From CAVXGU01 sp963761615 (GTDB lineage Bacteria; Acidobacteriota; Vicinamibacteria; Vicinamibacterales; CAVVIG01), in the NCBI GenBank assembly GCA_963761615.1, contig CAVXGU010000004.1, positions 434,001 through 498,000 on the forward strand: a DNA stretch of 64,000 bases. Direction: 5' to 3'. Of the stretch, positions 1 through 11,882 are shown piece after piece; position 1 is the first letter of the stretch; every line of letters starts with the position of its first letter. Position numbers and translations under genes: made by a program. Under the pieces are notes generated by a model. That model was not told where the DNA came from. It did not search any database and saw nothing but the letters and a program-made list of their open reading frames with translations.

Positions 1-230
1 ATCTCGAAGATCAGCTCCTGCTTGCGCATGCCGGTCGCCCCGGGAACGTCGAGCTGCTTGGCGACCTTGGTCAGGGCGCCGACGCTCATGTCTTTGAGCG
101 TGGCCAGGTCGATGCGCTCGATCTTTTCGGGCGGCGCGGCGGCGCCGTTGCCCTTCGGCGGCGCCTGGGCGGCTACGCCCTGCGGCTGCGCGGTCTGTTG
201 GGTGTCGTGAGTTTGTCGATCAGATTCCAC
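1..230 (-). CDS. rho: Transcription termination factor Rho, N-terminal part (runs off the left edge)
   Basis: Read on the minus strand, the frame opens with a short Q/A/P-rich leader and then matches the Rho N-terminal helical domain (LKDMSVGALTKVAKQL, then a GATGMRKQELIFE stretch). Rho is the hexameric RNA helicase that ends transcription; the RNA-binding and ATPase domains lie outside the window. I chose the GTG at 230-228 because a GAAGGA Shine-Dalgarno-like stretch lies about ten bases upstream and no better in-frame start follows before the domain. This start lies inside engB, so the two genes overlap by 58 bases. Only about 76 codons are visible. Confidence 0.8.
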   Translation of the reverse strand, partial: MESDRQTHDTQQTAQPQGVAAQAPPKGNGAAAPPEKIERIDLATLKDMSVGALTKVAKQLDVPGATGMRKQELIFE

Positions 231-886
231 AGCTTGTCCATTCCTTCGCCCGTGACCGCCGAGACCGGCAGCACGGCACTGTCAAACACGGATTCCATCT
301 CCCTCAGTGCGCGGATCCGTTCGCCGCGCGCGAGCTTGTCGACCTTGGTCGCGACGATAGCAGCCATCCCGACCGCGTCGCCCAGCCACTGCCACGCCCG
401 CCGATCGTTCTCGAGGCCAGGATGCCGGGCGTCGACGAGCAGGATGGCGCCCGTCATGCCACTGTCCAGTCGCGCCTGGCCACGGCCGTCCGGTCCCTCG
501 GCCTCGCGCGTCGACGCCCGGCTCCGGGCGGACGCCAGGTACTCGCCGACCAGCCGCGCAAAATCGTCGCTGCCCCCTCGCGCGTAGCCGTATCCGGGCA
601 GATCCACGAGGTAGAACGGCCTCCGGTCCCCGTGGGTCATCCGGTAGACGTTCACCAGCCTGGTCTTGCCCGGCGTGGCGCTCGTCCGCGCCACGCGGCC
701 GCGGGCGAGTGCGTTGATCAGACTGGATTTCCCGACGTTCGACCGCCCGACCAGGGCCAGGTGCGGCAGCGTGTCTCGCGGCACGCCCGCGGCGTCGGCC
801 GCGCTCGTGACGAACTCAGCGGTGATTTTCAAAGGGCTGGTCGGGCGGGCCGGGCGGGCAGGGTGGGCGGGGCGATTGGCCGCCAA
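173..886 (-). CDS. engB: Ribosome biogenesis GTPase EngB (YihA/YsxC)
   Basis: A 237-residue TRAFAC-class GTPase needed for 50S subunit assembly. The motifs are in order: G1 GRSNVGKSS at residues 47-55, G2 threonine in TPGKT (71-75), G3 DLPGYG (95-100), G4 TKVDK and G5 SAVTGEG. The protein is longer than the usual ~200 residues because of an insertion of roughly 20 charged residues between G3 and G4 (REAEGPDGRGQARLD) and a proline/arginine-rich N-terminal tail. It lies 38 bases after lon on the same strand and overlaps the start of rho, so it is probably the distal part of the tig-clpP-clpX-lon transcript. Confidence 0.92.
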   Translation of the reverse strand: MAANRPAHPARPARPTSPLKITAEFVTSAADAAGVPRDTLPHLALVGRSNVGKSSLINALARGRVARTSATPGKTRLVNVYRMTHGDRRPFYLVDLPGYGYARGGSDDFARLVGEYLASARSRASTREAEGPDGRGQARLDSGMTGAILLVDARHPGLENDRRAWQWLGDAVGMAAIVATKVDKLARGERIRALREMESVFDSAVLPVSAVTGEGMDKLWNLIDKLTTPNRPRSRRA

Positions 887-924
887 CCACCTGCCTGACC
901 ACCCCTACCTGTTCGACCGGCCCA

Positions 925-3329
<2,405 letters not shown>

Positions 3330-3332
3330 GGG

Positions 3333-4584
<1,252 letters not shown>

Positions 4585-4587
4585 TAC

Positions 4588-5202
4588 CTAGGCCCTCTTC
4601 CGGATGACATCATCAATGATACCGTATTCCTTCCCCTGGTCGGCCGACATGATGTAGTCGCGCTCTGTGTCTTCCTGGATACGCTTCAGGGTCTGGCCGG
4701 TGTGATGCACGAGGATTTCGTTGATCCGCTCGCGCATCCGCAGGATCTCCCGCGCCGCAATATCAATATCGGTCGCTTGGCCGGCCAAACCAGACATCAG
4801 GGGCTGATGAATGACAATCCGTGAATTCGGGAGCGAAAACCGCTTGCCCTTCGCCCCGGCCGCCAGCAGCACCGCCGCCATCGACGCCGCCTGCCCGATG
4901 CAGGTCGTCTCGACGTCCGGCTTGATGAACTGCATCGTGTCGTAGATCGCCATTCCCGCCGTAATCGACCCGCCCGGGCTGTTGATGTAGAGCTTGATGT
5001 CCCGGTCCGGGTCCTCGGCCTCGAGGAACAGCATCTGCGCGATCGCCAGGTTCGCCACCCTGTCGTCGATCGGCGTGCCGATGAAGATGATGCTGTCTTT
5101 GAGCAGCCGCGAGAAGATGTCGTAGGCCCGCTCGCCCCGGTTCGTCTGCTCGACGACCATCGGCACGAGCTGCATGCGCGCATCCGGCGGAACGTGGGAC
5201 AT
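4588..5202 (-). CDS. clpP: ClpP proteolytic subunit
   Basis: An intact 204-residue serine peptidase that forms the tetradecameric chamber of ClpXP. Ser107 lies in IGQAASMAA, His132 in RIVIHQPL and Asp182 in ERDYIMSA; the SPGGSITAG oxyanion-hole loop is at 75-83. Length matches the family. ClpX starts three bases after the stop. A strong sigma-70-like promoter lies about 70 bases upstream inside the 3' end of tig, so clpP can be transcribed apart from tig. Confidence 0.95.
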   Translation of the reverse strand: MSHVPPDARMQLVPMVVEQTNRGERAYDIFSRLLKDSIIFIGTPIDDRVANLAIAQMLFLEAEDPDRDIKLYINSPGGSITAGMAIYDTMQFIKPDVETTCIGQAASMAAVLLAAGAKGKRFSLPNSRIVIHQPLMSGLAGQATDIDIAAREILRMRERINEILVHHTGQTLKRIQEDTERDYIMSADQGKEYGIIDDVIRKRA

Positions 5203-5220
5203 AAGGCATGGAAACTGTTG

Positions 5221-6535
5221 TCAGGTCTGGGGAAACGGCTCGTGCGAGGGGCTCTGAGGCTTCTTCGGCGATTCTAGCACGCGCGAGAAGGAAGTCAACG
5301 GACTTCTCCCGCCGCAGCCCGGCGCGCAGCCGCGAGACCCCGCCGTCCTGTTCGAGCCGCGCCCGCACGGCCGGCACCGTCCGTCCGACCTCGGCCGCGT
5401 AGCGCTCGACTTCCCGATCGACGTCCGCGTCGGGCACCTCGAGCTCCTCGCGCCGCGCCACTTCGTCGAGCACGAGCGTCCCCGCGACGAGACTCGCGGG
5501 CCGCCTCCCGCTGGTTCTCGCGGAAGGCCGCCCAGTCGACGCCCGTCTGGCGCGGGTCGATGCCCTGCTCGACAGCCGCCGCACGAAGTCCTCGACGCGC
5601 TGGTCGAGCTCGCGCTCGACCAGCGTCGTGCGGCACCTCGAACGGCACGCGCGCGGCGAGCTGCTTCATCAGCGACGCGCGCAGCGCGCCGCTCCGCCGA
5701 CTGCCGCGCCTCGCGCTCGAGATCCGCGCGGACGCGCGCCCGCAGCGCGTCGAGCGTCGCGAAGTCCCCGAGGTCCTTCGCCAACTCGTCGTCCAGCGCC
5801 GGCACGACGCGGCGCTTGATCGCCTTGATCGTCACCGTGTACGTGACGTCCTTGTCGGCCAGCTCCGCGACGGCATGGTCGGCCGGATAGTGGATGGTGA
5901 ACGTCTTCGACGCGCCCGGCTCGAGGCCGAGGATCTGCTCGTCGAAGCCCGGCGGGTTGGCGCTCGCCCCGAGCTCGATGCTCACGTCCGGGTGCGTGTG
6001 CGTCTCGCCGTCCGGGTCGTGCCGCGCGAGGTCCAGCACCGCCGTGTCGCCGTGATCCACGCCGCGCCCCTCGACCGGCTCGTAGCGCGCGGCGCGCTGC
6101 CGCAGCCGCTCGAGCGCCTGGTCCACGGCGCCCTCCTCGACCACGCTCGACGACCGCGTGAGCGACAGCGTCGTGTAGTCGCCCGGATCGAACGCCGGCA
6201 GCGTGTCGAACGATGCCGTGAAGGTGAGCGGCTGGCCCTCCTCGACGGTCACGTCGCGGATGTCGGGCGTGTCCACCGCCTCGACGCCGCGCTCGCGCAG
6301 CAGGTCGCCGACCGTGCGCGGGATGAGGTCGTGCGCCACGTCGTGGAGGATCTGGTCCTTGAAGCGCTGCTTGACGATCCGCGCCGGCGCCTTGCCGGGA
6401 CGGAACCCGGGGATGCGCGCCCGCCGCGAGTAGCTCTTCGCGACGCGGTCGATTTCCGCGTCCACGACGTCGCTCGGGAATTTCGACCGTGAGGTCTTTC
6501 CGGGTGTCGTTGATGTCGACGAGATCAGCTTTCAT
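5221..6535 (-). CDS. tig: Trigger factor, ribosome-associated chaperone (several apparent frameshifts)
   Basis: Trigger factor binds nascent chains at the ribosome exit tunnel. The start MKADLVDINDTRKDL and the pieces RVAKSYSRRARIPGFRPGKAP, the FKBP-like middle (DTAVLDLA, ASKTFTIHYPADH) and the C-terminal REKSVDFLLARARI are typical. At least five indels break the frame, near 6476, 5690, 5630, 5570 and 5510. Several are a G inserted between C and A on the coding strand. The exact stop cannot be fixed; I use the TGA at 5221-5223, reached in a neighbouring frame. First gene of the tig-clpP-clpX-lon group. Confidence 0.85.
5271..5298 (-). promoter_or_regulatory. Sigma-70-type promoter for clpP inside tig
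   Basis: On the minus strand TTGACT (5298-5293) and TAGAAT (5276-5271) are separated by 16 bases; each differs from the consensus hexamer at one position. The predicted start of transcription falls about 60 bases upstream of the clpP ATG. Read from sequence only; no transcript data. Confidence 0.6.
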
Positions 6536-6539
6536 GGGT

Positions 6540-6623
6540 TCGGGTGTCGGGCACCAGGCGCCGGGTTCCAGGTGGCGGTGCTGAGTGCCGCGCGCCAGGT
6601 GCTGAGTGCTGAGTGCCGGGCGC
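6540..6623. repeat. Short degenerate spacer repeat (TGCTGAGTGC units)
   Basis: The spacer between tig and the tRNA is built of degenerate copies of ggTGCTGAGTGCcg-like units interleaved with caggcgccggg-like units. No gene or RNA is recognised. Such tandem spacer repeats next to tRNAs are familiar to me from Acidobacteria-like genomes, which is a weak taxonomic hint. Confidence 0.5.
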
Positions 6624-6710
6624 TGGTGCGAAAGGGGGGATTTGAACCCCCAAAGCCTCTCGGCTACCGGATCCTAAGTCCGGCGCGTCTGCCAGTTCCG
6701 CCACTTTCGC
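6624..6710 (-). tRNA. tRNA-Leu (anticodon UAG)
   Basis: The minus strand folds as a class II tRNA of 87 bases: acceptor stem GCGAAAG/CTTTCGC, anticodon stem CCGGA/TCCGG with loop CTTAGGA (anticodon TAG), a variable arm GTAGCCGAGAGGCT, and T-arm with GGTTCAAATCC. The 3' CCA is encoded (6624-6626). It reads CUN-type leucine codons. Confidence 0.93.
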
Positions 6711-6724
6711 GTTTGTCAATCAGC

Positions 6725-7672
6725 CTAGCACACCCCTGCGCGCAGCGGGGCGGCCGGCGCGGCGGGCTCGATGTTGGTCACGAGCAGCTCGAGCAGCACG
6801 CCGCGTCCGCGCGGATCGCGGTTGATCGCCCGGCGGGCCGGCACGCGGAACGCACGGAGACCCGCGGCCCGCGCGGCCGCACTCGTCTCGTAGAGCGCGA
6901 GGATCGCCGCCGCCGTCGAGTTGCTGAGCAGGACGTGGCACCCGCGGCGCGCCAGCGCGATCACCATCTCCTGCAGCCGCCGCTGCTCGGCGTCGCCGAA
7001 GCGTGCCGCGGTGTACGCGGTGAAGTTCGCCGTCGGGCTCACGGGCGCGTACGGCGGATCGATGTAGACGAAGTCGCCGGCGGCCGCCACCTCGCCCGCG
7101 CGCTCGAACGAGGCGAGACGAAGCCGCACCCTGGGCGCCGCCAGCGCGGCGGCCACGCGGGCGAGGCGATCGCGATCGTTGATGCGCGGCCGTGCGTAGC
7201 GACCGGCGGGCACGTTGAAGACGCCGCGCGCGTTCAGACGGAAGAGGCCGTTGAAGCCCGTGCGGTTGAGATAGATGAGCAGCGCCGCCAGGTCGGGCGT
7301 GTAGGCGATGCGCCCGCCCGGCCGCCGCTGCTGCTCCCGGAGCGGATTGAACCGGCGGTCCCGCATCTCGTAGTAGTGCCGGGGCCCGCCGCGGACGTGC
7401 GCCTCGGCCAGCCCATCCAGGGCCAGGGCGACCTCGTCCGGCCGGTCCCGCACCATCCGGTAGCAGCCGATCAGGTCGGGATTGGAGTCGACCAGCAGCG
7501 CGTCATGACCCGCGAGCCGACCCGACGCGTGGAGGTCGAAGAAGACCGCGCCGCTGCCGAAGAACGGCTCGAGGTAGCGGCCGAATGACGGGGGATAGTA
7601 CCGCCGGAGCTCGGGGAGGAGCTGGCGCTTGCCGCCCGCCCACTTGAGCAGCGGGCGGCCGTCAGACGGCAT
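6725..7672 (-). CDS. D12-class (Dam-type) adenine-N6 DNA methyltransferase
   Basis: A 315-residue enzyme that transfers a methyl group from S-adenosylmethionine to adenine N6. WAGGKRQLL at residues 11-19 and the SAM-binding EPFFGSGAVFF (35-45) precede the catalytic DPPY (205-208), the alpha-type motif order of the Dam/M.DpnII family. No restriction gene is adjacent, so an orphan methylase is likely. GATC is the usual target of this family, but specificity cannot be read from sequence. Its start overlaps the upstream anti-sigma gene by 11 bases, suggesting coupling. Confidence 0.85.
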   Translation of the reverse strand: MPSDGRPLLKWAGGKRQLLPELRRYYPPSFGRYLEPFFGSGAVFFDLHASGRLAGHDALLVDSNPDLIGCYRMVRDRPDEVALALDGLAEAHVRGGPRHYYEMRDRRFNPLREQQRRPGGRIAYTPDLAALLIYLNRTGFNGLFRLNARGVFNVPAGRYARPRINDRDRLARVAAALAAPRVRLRLASFERAGEVAAAGDFVYIDPPYAPVSPTANFTAYTAARFGDAEQRRLQEMVIALARRGCHVLLSNSTAAAILALYETSAAARAAGLRAFRVPARRAINRDPRGRGVLLELLVTNIEPAAPAAPLRAGVC

Positions 7673-8138
7673 CCCGCTCCGCCCACCACCAGATGCCCAG
7701 CGCCGTGACGAGCAGCGCCGCCGCGCCCGCGTAGAGCGGCACCGACGGCGCCACGCGCCGCGCCAGCGCGGACGCGCCCCGTCCCAGGAGGTTCATCGCG
7801 TCGCCCAGGGCCGCGTCCATGCCCGCCAGGTGAAGGGCGACGGCGCCGCCCGCCAGGATCGCGACGGCGGCCACCACGATCGTCACGTTGAAGCCGAGGT
7901 CCACGGCCTGCTCGCTGCGCCAGCGCTCGCGCCGGACGCGCGACAGCACGTGGCTCGTGAACTGCGCCGGCGCCCGGGGCGCCGGCTGGGCGCGCAACGC
8001 GTCCTCCACGCGCCGCGCGTCCTCGAGGGCCGCGGCACAGTCGGCGCACGTGGCCAGGTGCGCCGCCACGCGCCCCTCGGGCGTCACCTCGCCGGCGGCG
8101 ATCGGTTCGATCAGTTCCAGGACTTCGTCGCAGAACAT
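7662..8138 (-). CDS. Anti-sigma factor with zinc-finger (zf-HC2) domain and one or two membrane segments
   Basis: The ATG at 8138-8136 gives 158 residues. The N-terminal HLATCADC motif (H-x3-C-x2-C) is the zinc-binding anti-sigma signature; two hydrophobic stretches follow (VTIVVAAVAILAGGAVAL, and YAGAAALLVTALGIWWW near the C-terminus). Such proteins hold an ECF sigma factor at the membrane until a signal arrives. The ECF sigma gene is 35 bases upstream on the same strand, supporting the pairing. Confidence 0.8.
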   Translation of the reverse strand: MFCDEVLELIEPIAAGEVTPEGRVAAHLATCADCAAALEDARRVEDALRAQPAPRAPAQFTSHVLSRVRRERWRSEQAVDLGFNVTIVVAAVAILAGGAVALHLAGMDAALGDAMNLLGRGASALARRVAPSVPLYAGAAALLVTALGIWWWAERDAV

Positions 8139-8173
8139 GGCAGCGATTGTCGCCTCAGCCCCGGCTACGGGCG

Positions 8174-8722
8174 TCACCTGAGCTCCGTCTCCAGCAATCG
8201 CCGCAGCTGCTGCTTGGCCCGGTGCAGCTGCGTCTTGAGCGTCCCGAGCGGCACGTGCAGCGCGTCGGCGAGATCCTGGTACTGGACGCCCTGCAGGTAG
8301 TGCGCCGCCACGATCAGCCGGTAGTGCGCCGGGAGGCGGGCAATGGCCTTGTCGAGCCGGTCGCGGACCTCGAGGTCCACGAACCGGCGGTCGCTCGACC
8401 GCGCGGCCGGTGGCGTCGCCCCGCCGTCGGTCACCAGCGGAACCGTCGGCGGCGCCCGCCGCGCCTGATCCTGGGCGCACGTGTTGGCGACGATCCGATA
8501 GAGCCAGGTCGACAGCCGCGCGTCGCCCCGGAAGTAGGGCAGCCCGCGATACACGCGCAGGAAGACGTCCTGCGCCAGATCCTCGGCCCGCGATCGGTCG
8601 GGCACCGTCCGGGCGATCAGCCCGAAGACCAGGTCCTTGTACCGGTCGACCAGTTCCTGGAACGCCCCTTCGTCCCCGCGCCGGCAGCGTTCGACGAGCT
8701 CGCGCTCATAGGTGGCGTCCAT
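8174..8722 (-). CDS. ECF-type RNA polymerase sigma factor
   Basis: 182 residues with sigma region 2 (FQELVDRYKDLVFGLI, RAEDLAQDVFLRVYRGL, RLSTWLYRIVANTC) and region 4 (LIVAAHYLQGVQYQDLADAL, LGTLKTQLHRAKQQLR). A proline/alanine-rich linker joins them. The cognate anti-sigma factor is directly downstream. An 11-base perfect inverted repeat lies between this gene and the divergent 8840 gene. The regulon is unknown. Confidence 0.9.
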   Translation of the reverse strand: MDATYERELVERCRRGDEGAFQELVDRYKDLVFGLIARTVPDRSRAEDLAQDVFLRVYRGLPYFRGDARLSTWLYRIVANTCAQDQARRAPPTVPLVTDGGATPPAARSSDRRFVDLEVRDRLDKAIARLPAHYRLIVAAHYLQGVQYQDLADALHVPLGTLKTQLHRAKQQLRRLLETELR

Positions 8723-8753
8723 CCGCCACGATCATTAGAACATGTGTGGGTGA

Positions 8754-8786
8754 GAATTGTTTCATCCGCAGGCCGTGAAACAATTC
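8754..8786. promoter_or_regulatory. 11-base perfect inverted repeat between divergent genes
   Basis: GAATTGTTTCA (8754-8764) and TGAAACAATTC (8776-8786) are perfect inverted copies separated by 11 bases, in the 117-base gap between the ECF sigma gene (minus) and the membrane protein at 8840 (plus). It could be an operator for both genes or a hairpin. No regulator is identified. Confidence 0.55.
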
Positions 8787-8839
8787 CATGACGGCGCCAG
8801 TCTAATCAGGTCAGACTCGAGCCTCTCCAAGGAGACCCC

Positions 8840-9334
8840 ATGTACCGGAATTGGGTGTGGGTCGGCGTCCTGCTGCCCCTCACGGCGATTATCGGGGCGT
8901 TCGTGACCGCCATCGTCCACGCCATGGCCCGCGCGAGGGTGCGGGAGCTCGAGATTCGCGAGCGTATCGCGATGATCGAACGGGGTCTGGTGCCGTCCCC
9001 CGAGTCCGACCCCAGGAAATTCGACGAGGTCATGAGCCGGTTCGACCGGTACAGCGCCGTCCGTGACGCCGTCACGGACGAGAGCTGGATGGGCCGCAAG
9101 TCGCCGGGACGCTACCGCCGGGCGGGCGTCATCCTGATGGGCGTCGGGGTCGGCCTGATGTTCCTCATCGGCCTCGAAAGTCCCCGCGAGGGCCTCGGCG
9201 TCGGCCTCTTCATCGCGTGCATGGGCATCGCCTTCTTCCTCAGCAGCTACGTCGACGGCCACGCGCACGAGACCGGCCGGTACCCGCCCGCGACGCGGCC
9301 GCCCGCCGATCCGTCGAAGCCCGCCGGTCACTGA
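8840..9334 (+). CDS. Small membrane protein, DUF6249-like
   Basis: 164 residues. An N-terminal membrane helix (WVGVLLPLTAIIGAFVTAIVH) is followed by a charged cytoplasmic stretch with RERIAMIERGLVP, then two further helices (VILMGVGVGLMFLIGL, GVGLFIACMGIAFFLSSYV) and a proline-rich tail. The ERIAMIERGLVP element is typical of small proteins found next to ECF sigma factors. AAGGAG lies seven to eight bases before the ATG. No enzymatic motif is visible; function unknown. Confidence 0.7.
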   Translation: MYRNWVWVGVLLPLTAIIGAFVTAIVHAMARARVRELEIRERIAMIERGLVPSPESDPRKFDEVMSRFDRYSAVRDAVTDESWMGRKSPGRYRRAGVILMGVGVGLMFLIGLESPREGLGVGLFIACMGIAFFLSSYVDGHAHETGRYPPATRPPADPSKPAGH

Positions 9335-9427
9335 TCGCCTTCGCCCCCCGCCCGCACACCCGCCGGCCCCGCTGGACGCTGGCCCCGGAACCCGATACCG
9401 TTAGCCGGAATAGTTCGGAGGGTGATC

Positions 9428-10105
9428 ATGGGTGAACGGACGACCTTTCCCGTCAACGGGGGCAGCGCCCCTGGATATCTCGCGACGCCGGCCCAGCCTG
9501 GCCCCGGCGTCGTGGTGATCCAGGAGTGGTGGGGCCTCGTGCCGCACATCGAGCACATCGCGGATCGGCTCGCCGAGGCGGGCTTCGTCGCGTTCGCCCC
9601 GGATCTCTACCACGGCGAGAGCACGAAGTCGCCCGATCAGGCGGGCAAGCTGATGATGGCGATGCGCATCGACGATGCGGCCCGGGATCTGGGTGCGGCG
9701 ATCGACTTCGTCGCCAGCCGCCCCGAGACGCACGGGAAGAAGGTGGGCACGATCGGCTTCTGCATGGGCGGTGCGCTGTCGCTGTTCGCCGCGTGCGGCA
9801 ACCCCGAGGTCGGCGCCTGCGTCGTCTTCTACGGGGGCCATCCGGCGGTCAAGCCGGACCTCGCCGCGCTTCAGGCTCCCGTCCTGGGCATCTATGCGGG
9901 CAAGGACACGTTCGTCAGCCCGGCCGTCGTCGAGGCGCTCGACCGCCAGTTGACGGCGCTCGGCAAGCGCCACGAGTTCCACACGTACTCGGACGCGCAG
10001 CACGCCTTCTTCAACGACGTCCGGCCGGAGGTGTACGACGCGTCCGCGGCCACGGACGCCTGGAAGAAGACGCTCGCCTTCTTCCGGCGCGAGCTTCAGG
10101 TCTGA
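9428..10105 (+). CDS. Dienelactone hydrolase family protein
   Basis: 225 residues from the ATG at 9428, preferred over the GTG at 9422 because GGAGG ends six bases upstream. An alpha/beta hydrolase fold with the family nucleophile Cys112 in GFCMGG, Asp160 in AGKDTF and His192 in AQHAFFN; EWWGL (33-37) matches the conserved N-terminal element. The family cleaves dienelactones in chlorocatechol breakdown, but many members have other ester substrates, and no catechol genes are nearby. It reads in the same direction as the 10124 gene, 18 bases away. Confidence 0.88.
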   Translation: MGERTTFPVNGGSAPGYLATPAQPGPGVVVIQEWWGLVPHIEHIADRLAEAGFVAFAPDLYHGESTKSPDQAGKLMMAMRIDDAARDLGAAIDFVASRPETHGKKVGTIGFCMGGALSLFAACGNPEVGACVVFYGGHPAVKPDLAALQAPVLGIYAGKDTFVSPAVVEALDRQLTALGKRHEFHTYSDAQHAFFNDVRPEVYDASAATDAWKKTLAFFRRELQV

Positions 10106-10123
10106 CGCGGGGACGGCTGCGAC

Positions 10124-11158
10124 GTGATTGTCCGGTTCGTGGCCGTCGTTCTCGCACTGGCCGCGGCCTTTGCGCCGCTGCCCACCCAGGCGGTCGAGCG
10201 CTGGTACTCGACCGGCGTGTACCCGCCGGTGCAGGCGGCCATCACGTCCCTGTCCAACCGGGTGCCCTTCGCGCTGCTCGACGCGCTGATCGTCGGCGGT
10301 GTCGTGGCGTGGGTGGTCGCCCTCGCCTTCGACGCGGCGCGCCGGCATGAGCACGGGTGGCTGTGGGTGGCAGCGCGCACCGTGGTGCGGACGGCGGTCT
10401 GGGCGGCCGTGCTGTATCTCGTATTCCTCGCTGTCTGGGGCCTCAACTATCGCCGCGTTCCGCTCACCCACAAGCTCGACTTCGATCGCACCCGCGTGAC
10501 GCCCGAGGCCGCGCGCGCGCTGCTGGCCACCACGGTGGCGCGCCTGAACGCCCTCCATGACCCGGCGCACAAGGCCGGGTGGCCGGCGGCGCTCTCGATC
10601 GATCCCGACCTGGCCCGCGGGTTCGAGGCAGCGGCCGCCACGGTCGGCGTGCGGCGCCACGTCGAGCTGGGTCGGCCGAAGGCGACGCTCCTCGACTGGT
10701 ACTTCCGCCGCGCCGGCGTCGAGGGCATGACCGACCCGTACTTCCTCGAGACCCTGGTCAACGACGAGCTCCTGCCGTTCGAGCGGCCGCTCGTCGTCGC
10801 CCACGAGTGGGCGCACCTGGCCGGCTTCGCGGACGAGGGGGAGGCGAACTTCGTGGGGTACCTGGCGTGCCTGGACGGCCCTCCGCCCGATCAGTACAGC
10901 GGCTGGCTCTTTCTGTACGGGGAAGTGGAGCGGGCCGTGCCGGCCCGGGCGCGCGACGCGGTCACGGTCTCGCTCGGCGAGGGGCCCCGCGCCGACCTGC
11001 AGGCGATTCAGGCGCGCCTGCAGCGTCAGCTGAGCCCGCGCATTTCGACCGTGGGTTGGCGGGCCTACGATCAGTATTTGCGTGCCAACCGCATCGAAGC
11101 GGGCGCCGGCAGCTACGACCAGGTGGTCATGCTCGTGCTCGGCACGCGCGTCCAGTGA
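10124..11158 (+). CDS. DUF3810-family membrane protein with metallopeptidase-like HEWAH motif
   Basis: 344 residues from a GTG start. An N-terminal signal/anchor and two more hydrophobic segments (LLDALIVGGVVAWVVALAF, VVRTAVWAAVLYLVFLAVWGLNY) precede a soluble domain containing H227-E-W-A-H231, with a downstream DEGEANFVGYLAC glutamate that could be the third zinc ligand. This layout matches DUF3810, annotated as putative zinc metallopeptidases. Substrate unknown. Follows the dienelactone hydrolase gene closely. Confidence 0.75.
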   Translation: MIVRFVAVVLALAAAFAPLPTQAVERWYSTGVYPPVQAAITSLSNRVPFALLDALIVGGVVAWVVALAFDAARRHEHGWLWVAARTVVRTAVWAAVLYLVFLAVWGLNYRRVPLTHKLDFDRTRVTPEAARALLATTVARLNALHDPAHKAGWPAALSIDPDLARGFEAAAATVGVRRHVELGRPKATLLDWYFRRAGVEGMTDPYFLETLVNDELLPFERPLVVAHEWAHLAGFADEGEANFVGYLACLDGPPPDQYSGWLFLYGEVERAVPARARDAVTVSLGEGPRADLQAIQARLQRQLSPRISTVGWRAYDQYLRANRIEAGAGSYDQVVMLVLGTRVQ

Positions 11159-11160
11159 CG

Positions 11161-11346
11161 CTAGTGCGTCCCGATGTCGTGGGTCTTGGCCACGAAGTAC
11201 CGCTCGTAGGCGATGAGCCCGACGCCGGCCGCCAGCGAGATCAGGGCCATCGCCCAGTGATCGGCGCGCACGGACCAGCCGACGACCCCCGCGAGCAGGA
11301 TCACCGACAACGTGATGAACACGAGATGGAACGACTTCAGATCCAT
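11161..11346 (-). CDS. Small two-helix membrane protein, 61 residues
   Basis: Encoded opposite the 10124 gene, with which it is tail-to-tail. ATG at 11346-11344 has GGAGG six bases upstream. Two predicted membrane helices (LVFITLSVILLAGVVGW and MALISLAAGVGLIAYERYFV) make up most of the protein. I recognise no family beyond small hypothetical membrane proteins. The strong ribosome binding site and clean two-helix pattern argue that it is real. Confidence 0.65.
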   Translation of the reverse strand: MDLKSFHLVFITLSVILLAGVVGWSVRADHWAMALISLAAGVGLIAYERYFVAKTHDIGTH

Positions 11347-11517
11347 GTCAGGCCTCCTCTGTCGCAAGTCTCCAGCTCGATCATAGGCCTCGTCGGCCGC
11401 CCGCGCGAGCTGAGCGGCTCGTGCCGACGACGGCGTGTAACCTTCCCTGCGAATTCCGGTCCAACGTAGCTGAAGCATGGCTTCGAGGGCGTGCCAGCGC
11501 CGGAATCGAGGGGGCAT

Positions 11518-11820
11518 ATGAAGCGGGGCATCGCGGGGGCGATTGTGTGCACGTTGCTGCTCGGCGCCGCGCCGGTGTTCGCGCAGGACGGTGGCCGGCG
11601 CGACATCCGGCAGGACACCCGGGACATTCGATCCGACCGTGCCGATCTGGCGAGGGACCACGTCGAGCTGCGACGGGACCGCGTCCACGGGCGGGACGGC
11701 GCCGCCCGGCGGCAGGCGCGGGACATCAGACAGGATCGCCGCGATCTGCGGCAGGACCGCCGGGACGTCAGACGCGACGTCCGCCGCGTTCGTCGGCACC
11801 GGCGGGCTGGAGCGGCCTAG
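11518..11820 (+). CDS. Secreted Asp/Arg-repeat protein
   Basis: 100 residues from ATG 11518, preceded by GAGGGGG. A signal peptide (MKRGIAGAIVCTLLLGAAPVFAQ) is followed by an almost uninterrupted series of degenerate RDIRQDxRD / RDLRQDRRD units, giving an extremely charged tail of alternating Asp and Arg likely to form a single long helix. Comparable short secreted repeat proteins occur in Acidobacteria and Planctomycetes; function unknown. Confidence 0.6.
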   Translation: MKRGIAGAIVCTLLLGAAPVFAQDGGRRDIRQDTRDIRSDRADLARDHVELRRDRVHGRDGAARRQARDIRQDRRDLRQDRRDVRRDVRRVRRHRRAGAA

Positions 11821-11882
11821 TCGAGCTGCGCGCGACGCGTCGAGCGGGCCGGTCGCTTCCGCATCGGCCTCGCTCGACGAGC

